Of a stretch of 64,000 nt of DNA, positions 21,259-35,216 are shown piece after piece. Position numbers and translations under genes: made by a program. The notes under the pieces were generated by a model. It worked only from the letters and a program-made list of their open reading frames with translations, made no database searches and had not been told where the DNA came from. Location: positions 1,646,701 to 1,710,700 of the forward strand of contig CAUJGJ010000313.1 in NCBI GenBank assembly GCA_963170055.1, given 5' to 3'. The first letter of the stretch is position 1; each line of letters opens with the position of its first letter. The DNA comes from Halisarca cf. caerulea (Eukaryota; Porifera; Demospongiae; Chondrillida; Halisarcidae).

Positions 21259-23136
21259 GTAAATCATGTTATACGTTCATAGATCGTGAGACACCTAGCT
21301 AATGCATTGAAGGTCATGGCTACTCCGCAAGTTAAAGCGTATACTCTTAAATTAAGAATATAAATACTAGACAAATATATCTGTGGTCTTGACAGCTGTG
21401 AACACAAACGTGACCATTGCTATTTGTAGACACGTAGTATAGAGAGTCTAAGCTGTTATGTTGTAATGCGGTTAATATGCTGGATTTTATCATTTTCCAT
21501 CTTTCACCTCTGATGCAACGTATTAATTTATCTCCTATTAACACTTATAAAGACTGCTGCTCTGCTATAGTTGCTGCACCTTGCACAAGACTTATTGTGA
21601 CAAACTGGGTTCTTACAGGATTCTGGCCTGACCACAGGCCATGCAGGGATCCTAAATGTTGCCCAGGCGGCTTCTGTGATGTATAACGTCATTAGGAGAT
21701 AATATCATTTCTAACATTTACATATTAGGCTTAGGAAGATCTTTTAAGTTGATCAATGTACTATAAATGCATTAAACTTAACACAGTGTCACTTATATAT
21801 TACCATGCATGTGCACCCAAGAGTCTATCATATTATTTGAAGTACAGATGACACAAAAGAAGAAGCTAAACTGTTTGAAAATGACGTTAAAACACATGAC
21901 TGTATGAAAGTTAAGATTTTCTTCAGCAGAAGCTGCCAAATTATCCTTGTCTGCATGAATTGCCAGCAAATGTACTTGTAGTTTCATTACTTTAGGAGTT
22001 CAAAGACAAAATTAGTGTTGTGCACAACAATCCTGTTCGCTTGTACAAGCAAAAAGACAACATACGCAACAAATTATTGGTTGTACGTGACTAAAATGGA
22101 ATGCCCACCGAAGCGCTACTGGTTGTGTTAGTTCCAATTCTACAGTTTCTAACGTGTTAGGTATAGGTATTTCTTCATCAGAATTGGCTTCACAAGGGTC
22201 AAGTATTGTTTTAACTCCCTGAATAGCTAGTATATCATTAAAAATATCTGTTATAAGATTTTTTTTCTACTAATATGGTGGTTCAGCTTGTGGGGGCACT
22301 GCCCCCCTATATTCATTTTGTGGGGGAAAGTGCCCCCACTGCCCTCTCGGTTCCTATGCCTAGTATGCATTAAGAATAAATACCGTAATATGCACTTTAA
22401 TTTTCACATGGTTTTGTATTCATGGTTTTGACAGATTAAAAGCCATGATCAGCAGAACTTTACACTCACGGAAGGTTAGGTTGGGCTCTTGTGAAATGTT
22501 AGAACATGGTTGTCCACAAATATAAAAACGCAAATATCACTAAAATCCAAGATCTGAATCAGATCTGATTTTTTGCTCTGTATGCGGCAGGACAAAGAAA
22601 ATTACTGGAACCATGTCATTGGTATTCTTTTCCTTTTTTAATCCTGTGCATGTTCAAGAACTGCCATTCATTATAGACTCTCTAATTAATACTATATATT
22701 ATATCTATATACTATATTAGATTAATTGATAGATAGATAAATGACCCAGAGAGTTTAATATGTATATAATCAAATTACAGTGGTAATTAGTGATCTCAAC
22801 ATTCAAATTTAAATTGGTATACTGTATAGCGTTAAGTTTTCAAGGAGCTAAATTTTTGTGTTTGGCCACTTCTGAAGTGCTCAAAGTACACTCCAATGCT
22901 CATTCTCGGAAAGTGCAAAAATTAAGCTCCTTGAAATTTTGTGCTATACGGTACTTTCATGAAAAGCCTTGTTACAGACATTATACCTATACTAGTGCAC
23001 GATTCCATAATTAGACTTAAATAATTATAACATATAATCGGTATATAGACTAATAATTATATTAATTTAATAATAATATAATTATTATGTGCTTAAGACC
23101 CAACAGCTGTACAGTTTTTTATATTGTTTCCTGCAG
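21259..23136 (+). other. Leader intron of ankyrin gene 2 with MITE-like sequence
   Basis: Non-coding. At 22379-22570 there is a TACCGTAATATGCACTTTAA element of the same family as 14663-14870. A related sequence, partly deleted, is at 30427-30540. The rest matches 29315-31085 closely. Confidence 0.6.
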
Positions 23137-23179
23137 CAAATAATTATTTGAGTACACATTTCAAGACTAGCTTCTGAAT

Positions 23180-26100
23180 ATGGGAAACAAGATCCACTTG
23201 GCTTGCTGGAGAGGAGATGCGGCGGCTCTTGAATACTACACACGAGACCATGAATACTGCTCTCCCGAGTACAAGATGCCAGATGTCTTTGGAGTATATC
23301 CAGTGCATATTTTGGTATATCGCGGACACATTGATCCATACTTGTGGCAGTGCTTATTTAACTGCATGGATAGCTATGATGATTTCAATGTTACTTTCAA
23401 TGGCATAACTCCAATGGATTTAGCGAAAGGAAAATCCATGATGCAGATTTTGCTATCTATGCATCAAACAATGCTGAGGGGGAGGCACTTTTACAGACTA
23501 TAGGTGAAACTCAAGTCATGAGTAAGTATCAGCTTATTAATAATAAATTTGAGGAGTGGTGCCAGAGTGGGCTATCAAAGGTGCTATTGCCACAGCTTAC
23601 ATTGGACAGTATCCACAGTCCTCTGTGCCAAATTGATTTACCCTTCTTTACTCCACTATATGTTGCAGTACTGGCAGATGATCTCCCGTTTTTAAGGGCA
23701 TTGATAAAAAAAGGAGTTAATCCTAAGTTAAAACCTCGAAATGTTGAAGGCAATTACAACCTACTCCACCTAGCTGTACGTTTGGATAGCTACCGTGTGA
23801 TACCTGCACTAGTTGAAGCAGGGTGTCCCATTGCTGATGTCACAAGTCCTAGTGAATTCGACACACCACTGCTAATCGCTGCTCACTATGGTCACATTCG
23901 AAGTATTAAAGCCTTGGCTGAATGCCCTGGTTTTTCATTACAATCTTCACAAGGTGAACGTGCTCTACACGCCGCTGCAAGAAAAGGTCAATTTCTTGCA
24001 ATTCGTATGCTAGTGAAGCTTGGTTGCAATGTGAATTTCAATTCACCACACAAGAACTGCATCACACCCCTTCATCAGGCTGTTAGGGGAAATCATGTTG
24101 GAGCAGTGAAGACCTTACTAGAGCTAGGAGCAAATCCCAGGAGTAGAACCACACAGCAAGAAACGGCTGTTCATTTTGCTGCAAGGTATGGCTCTGCTGA
24201 TGTTGTCTCAACTCTCATTGAAAGAGGTCTGTCACCGTACCCTGAAGACCTTAAGGACATTGACATGAGCCCTTTTGTTATTGCTATCTGTGAAGGAGAA
24301 CTCAACGTTCTCAAGCAACTTGTCACATGCAGTTCCAAATTCAATTTTCCAGTTCCTGAATTTTGGTCTGAATTGTACTTGTTGCACTTTGCTCTAATGG
24401 CACGGTTTCATCTGAAACGAATGAAGATTCCATCATTATCTGAGCACGACCATGATAGAATGAAGGTTCCCATTCGTTTCCAGATGAGTACAATAGAATT
24501 TGAGTATAAATTCATAATTACTCGTGATACAAAACTTGAGGATTCAAAGTACCTCTCAGATAGGATATCCATTCGTTTCCTCAAGGAAATTGTCAAATTA
24601 GGGTCTAGCATAATGTCTATTGAACCGAACACAGGTTTTCTCCCCATCCATGCTGCAGCCTATCTTGATGATGCAGAAGCCATACAACTGTTCATTGATC
24701 TTGGTTCCCCAAAAAATGCCTTTACACGCTCAAAGGACAGTGCCCGAGCTACCCCGATGCAAGTAGCTGCAATGAGAGATTCCGTCAATGCCATTAAAGT
24801 TTTGATAGCAAATGGATGTGATGTGGGTTTCCATCACCCACAAGATTCCCCACCTCTTCATGTCGCTGTCTATGCAGGCTCCATTAATGCCACCAGGGCA
24901 TTGCTGGATGGTGGAGCCAGTGTTACTTCGGAAAATCACTATGGGGGACTTCCTATACAGATAGCAGCGGTTCGTAACAACATAGAGATGATAGAAATGT
25001 TAGTGGAATATGGTGCAAATGTTTCTGTTGGGTTTAGCAATTGCCCAACAAAAGCTATGATAAAACTCCATAGAAGAATTGACCAAGAGCTGGATGATGT
25101 ATTTGCGAATTACAAGGGAAGTAGCATATTGGAATCCTTGCGCAAGTTGGATGGTGACAGAGCTGACTCCGAGGAAGATCTTGCCGTGAGGAAACTCCTG
25201 AGGCGTTTGCAGCATGATGGGTCGACCCTTTACCCACCCCTTATTTTAGCTATAGTGTCATGTAATCGTGATGCTGTGAGAAAACTCATCGAGCTTGGAG
25301 CTGATCCTAATTCACACTTTTTTGGAACAGACGCTCTGGCATTTGCATTTCAGTTTGAAAATTTAGTCATAGCATCAGATTTGATTGCCTGTGGAGCTAA
25401 GATAGATGCTATCAATCCAGTAGGGGATCGTCGCATTCACACTGCTATCAAAAGGGATCAACCTGACGTTGTACAAGCTCTCATTGACCATAATTGTGAT
25501 GCCCTTTCCCCATCTTGTGGGAAATTTGGCTTGACCCCTTTCCAGCTTGCATCTTACATGTGTCAACCAAAGATTCTCTCAATGTTACATGACATTGTAC
25601 TAGTTCATGATGTTGACCAAAGAGCTTCATTCGATTTATCACCACTGCATCTTGCCTTGATAGCTCCAAACCGTAGTCTTACTGACCGTGATGGCAGTTT
25701 TAGCACATGCAAATATGAAATTACTTTCTCAGTACCAAGAAGAAACAGTGAATCTGCTCTTAGAGTTTAGCTGCAATGTAAATGCCACTGATAACGAAGG
25801 GCTGACCCCATTGGACATTGCTTTACGCTATGAATCAAAAGAATTTGTGTATGTGCTCACTAAGGCAGATGGAGAAAGAGGGAAGAAGATAAAAAACAAA
25901 GAAGTATTAAATGCAAGGATCAAATTCCTTGAGGTGCAAGTAGGGAGTGTTTTGGAGGAGAACTACACACTCCAGACCAAAACAGATGAGTACGAAGGAA
26001 ACATTGGAAGCCTGAAGAAGAAAGTTGAGGGGATGGAAGCACAGCTTCAAGGACTTGAAGGTCAAGCCCGCTATCAATCCCATCAACTCATATATATCAT

Positions 26101-26740
26101 GAGTATGCACCAGGTGGATATATCAGGTGGACCTTTTGGTGAGTTCCAAGTGTATGTGGAATATGTATCTGTTAGGCATGCATTATAAATCTGATGTACA
26201 ACACAGAAATCCAGCACAAATTTTTTGCCTCATGCCAATCTGAGATTTCATGTAATGTTACATTCGTTACTCTTAGCACTGTGTAATAATGATTATTGCT
26301 GTACTTTTGTATGGTGCTTGTATACATAGTTTGCATGATATTGTGCATTTAGTGGTGTTTTCGGGGGTGGGTGGTGATTTAGGTCCTGTCAGTGCTCATT
26401 TAAAGTGCAATTTGGCACACACATAGGTACAAGGGATGTAGAGGTGTTCCTTCGTTTATTCTATAATGACATCAGAAGAGATGCTGAGGCCACAGCAGTT
26501 GCAGCAGAATTACGAAGGCAGAGAGTCATTCCAGAAGCCATTGAGACCAAGATTAAAATAGCTCAGGATAGAAAGGAAGCAAATGGTCACCTCTATGACC
26601 ATCTCTTGTCTCAGGCAACTGTCAAAACCCTTCGGATAGTCTGTGATGTATTCATTAAGGAAGAAGGCTATCCGAGGATGAATGAACTGGGAGAAAGAAT
26701 GAAGAAGGACCTGGCTCACACGCAATATGTCATTGAAAAT
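23180..26740 (+). pseudogene. Ankyrin / coiled-coil / CARD-like gene, copy 2 (mosaic, two frameshifts)
   Basis: Same architecture as copy 1: N-terminal block 23180-23503, ankyrin body 23518-25770, ankyrin/coiled-coil tail about 25740-26138 and CARD-like exon 26427-26740, with matching donor and acceptor. Two breaks: after GRHFYR (about 23500) copy 2 is five bases longer than copy 3, which is open there, and meets TAG; and around 25722 one extra base relative to copy 1 (ATTACTTTCTCAG against ATTAGCTCTCAG). Everything else is open and conserved, so recent pseudogenisation or assembly error are both possible. Residues 40-250 resemble copy 3, the rest copy 1: see the mosaic finding. The CARD-like exon is intact. 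Confidence 0.6.
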
Positions 26741-26836
26741 GTGAGCTTAATGTATACATATATGTTCTTTTGCACACATTGCATTTGCCCTGGCTCCTAC
26801 TATCATACCACGAGACAGATCACATTTTGTACAGAG

Positions 26837-27092
26837 GTACCTGTATGCCCTTTCAACTACATTTGTAAGAGTCTCTACTTCTGGAATTGATCTGATGATT
26901 CCATTTACCTATGGTTTGGAGTATACCATAGCTGCTGTATACTGTATACGATACATGACAGTATGTGCCTATCCTCCTTGTGCCGCCTTACAGTTACGAC
27001 TTGTCTTTGTGACAGTACATTGTGCTTGTCTGTTGGGGCTTCAAGCAGCTGAACACAGCTATATGTTTGTGCCTGTGTCATTTAGTGTTTAA
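26837..27092 (+). other. Possible terminal exon of ankyrin copy 2
   Basis: Counterpart of 18643-18899, preceded by TTTTGTACAG. The open frame is conserved through MFVPVSFSV and stop. Confidence 0.28.
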
Positions 27093-28985
27093 AATACATT
27101 CAGACATTGAACGTTGTACAATCACTATTCTAGCATGTTGAGGTCAATGAGTTTACAATAGAAAAATTATCTCTTACTTGGAGGAATGTACTAGCCACCC
27201 AGTCATACATGGATATTCTAATGGTTTTGGAAGAAGCGTACATCTCTAACAAGGTTGTTTTACCAAAGGGCTAGTCATTAGACATTGGATATCGGCAAAA
27301 TGTTGGGTTACAGTAGTGAAATGGTGCACCACTGACAACTCACAAGAGCACTGTGGATTGCCACAACCTGACCATCTGCAGTAAATGTGGTTAACAGTTT
27401 GCCTGCATAATTAACCAAACTGTGAAATTTTGAATAGGAAAACTTCGTATCACATAAAAAGAAATTGCAAATATAGCACCTCTTTCTAAAATAATTACTC
27501 TTCTGGCTCTCAAGTACAGTGCTGCATTATATGCATGACATTTGTGTACTGCATAGTACATACAGCAATCCTTTCTAGTCGATACCATGGGGGGCCCCTT
27601 CGTGTGTGTGTATTGTAAGCATCGATCTTTGTGCATGTATTAAAGAGTGCAGTAGTATACAGGAAGGATATGGAAAAATGGCAGAATAGGCATTTTTGCA
27701 TACAAGCACATACGTAGCATACTCTGTTTGGACAATGTGGGATTTATTGTCTAACAATTAGGTTATCATAACTGATGGTGCAACCAATTGAAATGTTATC
27801 ATTTCAATCGTCTGAAATGGATATACGTACAGTAGAGAAGAGCTTCATTTTGGATATCAAACAAAAATAGGATTTCACATGCCTACAGTCAGCTATGGTT
27901 GGATAAAGGCAAACTCTAACACTGCATGGATTTCACTTATCCAAGTGAATCAGAATTTACTTGTCGAGCACCCTTTACCTCATGCTATGACCAGAGGTGT
28001 TCATAAAACTGAGATTGCATGAGCTGTATGTAAACTGTAAGGTAAAATGTTTTAATTTTATTCTTTCTTCCTTTGCTTGTTGCAGTGACCAACTGAACCA
28101 AAGTGTAGAGCGTGTCCGATCATACTAGCAATGCTTACAAAACAGTGCATTTAACTAAACTGTATGCAAATTGTCACTTTATAACATTAGTACATGTTTC
28201 TTACTGTCTCAGTGTTGCGCTATACATACGTAGAGTGCTTGATAACTTTTGCATTCCTTTGTTTTCCTCTCATCCATGCATTATTGTTATTACTATAGCA
28301 GCTATAATTTGTAATTGAATGGAAATCAATTGCAAGTAATCCGCTTAATAACTTTGTATTCCTTTGTTTTCTTCTCGTCCATGTACTATATTATTATTAC
28401 TATAATTATAATAGCTATAATTAAACATTTGCAATTTGAATGTAAATCAAGTAATCATCATGTAAGTACCTTGTGTGCATACGCTGAGGTAGCAGGGCTA
28501 CGATTATTATACATCATTGCATGGCCAAAATTTAAAATTGTGCAATTTAAATGATATTATACTTGTATATGCTATCACCTCCCCCACACACATGTGCATG
28601 ACAACATGAAAGCCCTGACAAGCTGTAGCATTCTATGGTCAAAGAACAAGGTTTGAGTTTAATGCATGCTCCATCGGTTATGTATGGTAAAATGCATGCA
28701 CCACGACACAAATTTTGCAGTGACTGCCATGTATACACAAGTGCACCGTACATAGACATAATAATATATACATGCACATGCAGTAGAAGTAATAGCCAAA
28801 AACCCAAACCAGCAAGGATATAAGACATCACAAATCTTATATTGCATTTAAGTAATAATTTTAAATTTTATGTGTACTGCAAACTTAACGCATCTATCAT
28901 CAACCTGTGCCGCCGAATTTGGTAGATCACGTGCGTTGTAATCCCCTCAAACTACAGTGGCATTCCGCAAGTCTTCCAGGAACCT
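27093..28985. other. Spacer of the tandem ankyrin array (unit 2)
   Basis: Second near-identical copy of the 18.9-20.93 kb spacer, with small indels. It includes the conserved acceptor ending at 28085 followed by TGACCAACTGAACC. No independent gene seen. Confidence 0.7.
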
Positions 28986-29314
28986 CTCTATGTTGTCAGT
29001 GCAGGGTTAGACTTAACCTGGGTAGTATAACCATACTAGTCTCCCTAGGCGGTAGGGTGGGCAGGCTAACGAGACTCAGCCGGTCAGTATCACATCACGT
29101 GATAGCGCATTCTCAATCTAGCTACGTAGCTAGACTAAGTCACTAAGAGGACTTCCTGATAATCAGCAAATCATCTTCTTGTTTCGTATTTCTGTGCAAT
29201 TTATATGGCAAGGTCGAACGGTCTCCACTGAAGTGTGTTGCTAAATGGTTGGCCAGTGACGTCTAGATTTCAGAAACACATCACCCGTGAACAAACCGGC
29301 AAGCTACTGAACAG
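28986..29314 (+). promoter_or_regulatory. Candidate promoter and non-coding first exon of ankyrin copy 3
   Basis: Near-identical to 20930-21258, including the TCACGTGA palindrome near 29097 and donor CTGAACAG|GTAAAT at 29314. The paired acceptor TTTTCTGCAG ends at 31085. Confidence 0.5.
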
Positions 29315-31085
29315 GTAAATGTTATACGTTCATAGATCGTGAGACACCTAGCTAATGCATTGAAGGTCATGGCTACTCCACAAGTTAAAGCGTATACTCT
29401 TAAATTAAGAATATATATACTAGACAAATATATCTGTGGTCTTGACAGCTGTGAACACAAACGTGACCTTTGCTATTTGTAGACACGTAGTATAGAGAGT
29501 CTAAGCTGTTATGTTGTAATGCGGTTAATATGCTGGATTTTATCATTTTCCATCTTTTACCTCTGATGTAACGTATTAATTTATCTCCTATTAACACTTA
29601 TAAAGACTGCTGCTCTGCTATAGTTGCTGCACCTTGCACAAGACTTATTGTGACAAACTGGGTTCTTACAGGATTCTGGCCTGACCACAGGCCAGGGATC
29701 CTAAATGTTGCCCAGGCGGCTTCTGTGATGTATAACATCATTAGGAGATAATATCATTTCTAACATATACATATTAGGCTTAGGAAGATCTTTTAAGTTG
29801 ATCAATGTACTATAAATGCATTAAACTTAACACAGTGTCACTTATATATTACCATGCATGTGCACCCAAGAGTCTATCATATTATTTGAAGTACAGATGA
29901 CACAAAAGAAGAAGCTAAACTGTTTGAAAATGACGTTGAAACACATGACTGTATGAAAGTTAAGATTTTCTTCAGCAGAAGCTGCCAAATTATCCTTGTC
30001 TGCGTGAATTGCCAGCAAATGTACTTGTAGTTTCATTACTTTAAGAGTTAAAAGGCAAAATTTGTGTTGTGCACAACAATCCTGTTCGCTTGTACAAGCA
30101 AAAAGACAACATACGCAACACATTGGTTGTACATGACTAAAATGGAATGGCCACCGAAGCACTACTGGTTGTGTTAGTTCCAATTGTACATTTTCTAACG
30201 TGTTAGGTATAGGTATTTCTTTATCAGAATTGGCGTCACAAGGGTCAAGTATTGTTTTAACTCCCTGAATAGCTAGTATATCATTGAAAATATCTGTTAT
30301 AAGATTTTCTTTCTACTAATATGGTGGTTCAGCTTGTGGTGGCACTGCCCCCCTATATTCATTTTGTGGGGGAAAATGCCCCCACTGCCCTCTCGGTTCC
30401 TATGCCTAGTATGCATTAAGAATACATACCGTAATAACTTTACACTTACGGAAGGTTAGGTTGGGCTCTTGTGAAATGTTATAACATGCATGGCTGTCCA
30501 CAAAAAATGCAAATATATATCACCTGTATCTCTGTATGCGCCAGGACAAAGAAAATTACTGGAACCATGTCATTGGTATTCTTTTCCTTTTTTTAATCCT
30601 GTGCATGTTCAAGAACTGCCATTCATTATAGACTCTAATTAATACTATATATTATATCTATATACTATATTAGATGGATAGATAGATAAATGACCTAGAG
30701 AGTTTAATATACATTTATTTAAATTACAGTGGTAATTAGTGGTCTCAACATTCAAGTTTAAATTGGTATAATGTATAGCGTTAAGTTTTCAAGAAGCTAA
30801 ATTTTCGTGTTTAACCACTTCTGAAGTGTTCAAAGTACACTCCAGTGCTCATTCTCAAAAAGTGCAAAAATTAAGCTCCTTGAAATTTTGTGCTATACGG
30901 TACTTTCATGAAAAGCCTTGTTACAGATATTATACCTATACTAGTGCACGATTCCATAATTAGATTTAAATAATTATAACATATTATCAGTATATAGACT
31001 AATAATTATATTAATTTAATAATAATATAATTATTATGTGCTTAAGACCCAACAGCTGTACAGTTTTTTATATTGTTTTCTGCAG
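29315..31085 (+). other. Leader intron of ankyrin copy 3
   Basis: Non-coding copy of 21259-23136 with small deletions, for example in the MITE-like part near 30430-30540. Confidence 0.55.
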
Positions 31086-34000
31086 CTAATAATTATTTGA
31101 GTACACATGCATTTCATGCAAGACTAGCTTCTGAAAATGGGGAATAAGATCCACTTGGCTTGCTGGAGAGGAGATGTGGCGATTCTTGAGTTCTACACAC
31201 GAGACCATGAATACTGCTCTCCAGAGTACAAGATGCCAGATGTCTTTGGAGTATATCCGGTACATATCTTGGTATATCGCGGACACTCTGATCCATACTT
31301 ATGGCAGTGTTTATTTAATTACATGGATAGCTATGATGATTTCAATGTCACTTCTAATGGCATAACTCCAATGGATTTAGCAGAAGGAAAGCCCAACATT
31401 CAGATGAGACTATTGGATTACCAAATAATGCTAAAGGGGAGGCACTTTTATAGACTTGGTCAAACTCAAGTCATTCATTATCAGATTATCAATGACAAAT
31501 TCAAGAAGTTGCGCCAAAGTGGGCTATCAAAGGTGTTATTGCCACAGCTTACATCAAACAGCATCCACAGTCCTCTGTACCCAAATAGCTTACCCTTCTT
31601 TACTCCACTGTATGTTGCAGTACTTGCAGATGACCTCCCGTTCTTAAGGCAGTCATATTAAAGCAGCTAAGCCTATAACTTGAACCCTCAACCTGTTGAA
31701 GGTAATTACAACCTGCTTCACCTAGCTGCACGTTTGGATAGATACTGTGTGATACCTGAACTAGTTGAAGCAGGCTGTCCCATTGCTGCTGTCACAAGTC
31801 CTGGTGAATTCGACACACCACTGCTAATTGCTGCTCACTATGGTCACATTCGAGGCATTAAAGCCTTGGCCAAATGTCCAGGCTTTTCGTTGCAGACTTC
31901 AGAAGGTGGGCGTGCTCTACATGCTGCCGCAAGAAAAGGTCAATTTCTTGCAATTCGTATGCTGGTGAAGCTTGGTTGCAATGTAGATTTCAATTCACCA
32001 CATAAGGACTACATCACACCCTTTCATGCTGCTACTAGGGGAAATCATTTTGGGGCAGTGAAGACCATACTAAGCTAGGAGCAAATACCAAGAGTATAAC
32101 TACTCAGTGTCACACAGCACTTTATTTTGCCACAATGTATATGGCTCTGCCAGAAAGAGGTCTGTCCCCGTACCCTCAAGACCTTAAAGACATTAATATG
32201 AGCCCTTTAATCATTGCTATTGGTCACGGAGAACTCAACGTTCTTAAGCAACTTAAGCAAGATTCCCTCATTATCTGAGCCCACACGTGATAACATCAAG
32301 GTTCCCATTCGATTCCAGTTGAGTACTGTAGAATTTGAGTATGTTTTCACAATTACTCACGATTCAACCCATAGTGATTCAAAGTATCTCTCGGATACGA
32401 TATCCATTTGTTGCCTGTAAGAAATTGTCAAATTGGGGTCTAGCATAATGTCAATTGAGCTGAATTAACACAGGTTTTCTCCCCATCCATGCTGCAGCCT
32501 ACCTTGATGATGCAGAAGCCATACAACTGTTCATTAATCTTGGTTGCCCAAAGAATGCTTTTACGTGATCAAAAGATGGTTCCCGAGTTACCCCAATGCA
32601 AGTAGCTGCAATGAGAGATTCCGTCAGTGCCATTAAAGTTTTGATAGCAAATGGATGTGATGTTAGTTTCCATCACCCACAACAAGACCCACCTCTTCAT
32701 GTGTCTTTCTGTGCAGGCTCTGTTAATGCTACCAGGGCATTGCTGGATGGTGGAGCAAGTGTTACTTAGGAAAATCGCAATGGAGCACTTCCTATATACA
32801 GATAGCAGCAGTCTCTAACCGTGTTGAAGTGATAGAATTGCTAGTCAAATGCGGTGCTAATGTTTCTGTTGGGTTCAGCAAATATCCACCAAAATATATG
32901 GAAGAAATCTATAGCAGAATTCACGAAGATGTGGATGTTGTCCTCACAAATTACAAGGGTAGTACACTAATTTCCTGCTACACACTGGATGATGAAGCTG
33001 ATTCCACAGAAAAACTGGCTGTTAGGAAACTGATAAGGTCTTTGAATCATGAATGGCTACTCCTTTATCCACCACTTGTCCTTGCCATTCTGGCAAACAG
33101 CTGTGATGCTATATGAGGAAACTCAATGACATTGAACTTAGAACAGATCCTAATGTACAGTTTTTCTGCTCATATGCCCTGTCTTTCGCTTATCAGTCGG
33201 GAAATTCAGACATAGCTTCAGATTTGATTGCCTTAGGAGCTGACTTGGATGCCATGGATCCACTAGCAGATCGTCTGATTCACACAGCTATCAAGAATGA
33301 TCAACCTGCTGTGATACAGGTTCTTATTGATAGGGGATGTGATGTCACTTCACCATCTGGTGGGAGGTTTGGCATTACTCCTTTCCAGCTTGCATCATAT
33401 ATGTGCCGACCAAAGATTCTCTCAATGTTGCATGGATTAGTGTCCAACATTGACCAGAAGGCTTCATTCCACTTGTCACCTCTGCATTTTGCCTTAAAGG
33501 ATCCAATCCTAAGTCTTACCCACCAGGATGGCAGTGTTAGCACATGTAACTTACAAAAATTGACCCTCGACATCAAATAGAAACAGTGAATCAGCTGTTA
33601 AAGTATGGTTGCAATGTAAATGCCACTGATGATGAAGGGCTGACTCCACTAGACCCTGCTTTATGCTACAAGTTGGAAAGATGTGTGTTTGTGCTCACTA
33701 AGGCAGATGGAGAAAAATGGAAGAAGATAAAAGACAAAGAAGCGTTGAACGCAAGGATCAAATTCTTTGAGGCACAAGTAGGGAGTGTTTTGGAGGAGAA
33801 CTACACACTACAGACCAGAATGGATGAGTACGAGGATAACATCGGAAGGCTGCAGGAGAATGTTGAAGGGATGGAAACACAGCTGCAAGGCCTGGAAGAT
33901 CAAGTCCACCATCAATCCTATCGATTTATGCGTTTCATGAGTATTCACCAGGTAGATATATCAGGTGGACAATTTAGTGAGTTCCATATGTACGTAGAGT

Positions 34001-34145
34001 ATGCATGCATGGATACTGAAGAAATCCAGTGTAAATTTATGTGCCTTGCATATTAATGTGCCAATCTATAAGTATAGTGTTACATTTGTTACTCCATTGA
34101 TACTCTTAGCACTGTACAACAATTGTACAGTTATTGGTGTTTTCT

Positions 34146-34147
<2 letters not shown>

Positions 34148-34189
<42 letters not shown>

Positions 34190-34200
34190 TGTGTGTGTGT

Positions 34201-34260
<60 letters not shown>

Positions 34261-34278
34261 ATGTGTATGTGTGTGTGT
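34148..34278. repeat. (GT)n microsatellite
   Basis: GT array in the last intron of ankyrin copy 3; it resumes at 34809-34841 on the other side of a hAT-like insertion. Confidence 0.93.
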
Positions 34279-34809
34279 CAGTGGCGGATTCAGGGGTGGT
34301 TCGTTGGGATCGGACGAATCCCCCTTTTTCTAATCCTTCATTTTAAAATTGCAGGCTACATAATCCAGATTTGAATTACAAATACTTAACCTACATTCCA
34401 GCTATGATTCTAAGTTAAGTTACCCAAACTTTGGAGTATAACAAATATTTAGGCTTACAAATACAGAAGAAGCACCCTTTTAGGTCAAATTTCCTCTTTA
34501 CGTAGCTGATGGATTCCTGCACGTTAAGCAGCCATTTTGGGCATATTAGGAATTGTAGCGCACATGCAAACACACATAATGTGTAACTCGATCCATTGCA
34601 TGCTATCAGTGGAGTTGTCAAATAATGTGATAAATGTGCAAAGTAAATTGTTTGCTAGTAAATCAATATATACGTAAAGCAAAGTTACAGTTGTGGAAAA
34701 GGGAAAGTGCTGAATACACTTCTTCATAAGTGCATCAGCATTGAGTCAACATGCAGTTCTAGGATTCACACATATTCAAATTCTTCAGGAAATCCTGGAT
34801 CCACCCTTG
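34279..34809. mobile_element. hAT-like non-autonomous element inserted in a (GT)n array
   Basis: Left end CAGTGGCGGATTCAGGGG; right end ATCCTGGATCCACCCTTG, an imperfect inverse. CAGTGGCGGATCCAGG-type ends are, as I recall, typical of animal hAT MITEs. GT repeat on both sides hides the target duplication. Confidence 0.6.
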
Positions 34810-35216
34810 TGTGTATGTGTGTGTGTGTGTGTGTGTGTCTGTGGTGTATTAGGTCCTATATCAGGACTCATTTAAATTGCAATCTGGCATACACATAGGG
34901 ACAAGAGATGTGGAGGTGTTCCTTCAGTCATTCTATGATGACATCAAAAGAGATACTGAGGCCACAGCAGTTGCAGCAGAATTATGAAAAGCAAGGATCA
35001 TTCCAGAACCCCTTGAGACCAAGATTAAAGTAGCTCAAGATCGAAAGACAGCAAACGGTCACCTTTATGACCATCTCTTATCTCAGGCAACTGTCAAAAC
35101 CCTTCATATAGTCTGTGATGTATTCATCAAAGAAGAAGGCTATCCAAGGATGGATGAATGGACTGGGAGAAAGAATGAAGAAGGAGCTGGCTTGCAGACA
35201 ATACATCATTAAAGAA

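Larger units (their letters stand above)
31137..35216 (+). pseudogene. Ankyrin / coiled-coil / CARD-like gene, copy 3 (decayed)
   Basis: Recognisable pieces: N-terminal block open to about 31660 (through GRHFYRLGQTQ, intact here), ankyrin body 31680-33580 in several frames, coiled-coil tail 33586-33976 ending at donor TTTA|GTGAGT, and a CARD-like exon 34899-35216. Many lesions: frameshift after PFLRQS, a deletion near 32250 that removes the non-repeat island and start of the following segment, in-frame stops near 32077, 32460, 32570, 32768 and 33114, a frameshift near 33575, and TGA inside the CARD-like exon at about 34985. The intron before that exon was expanded by (GT)n and a hAT-like insertion. 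Not expected to give a full product. Confidence 0.85.

Noticed and set aside
23504..23533. A tiny intron that would repair ankyrin copy 2
   Set aside because: GT...AG would be only about 30 bases, too short for a plausible animal intron; a frameshift is simpler.
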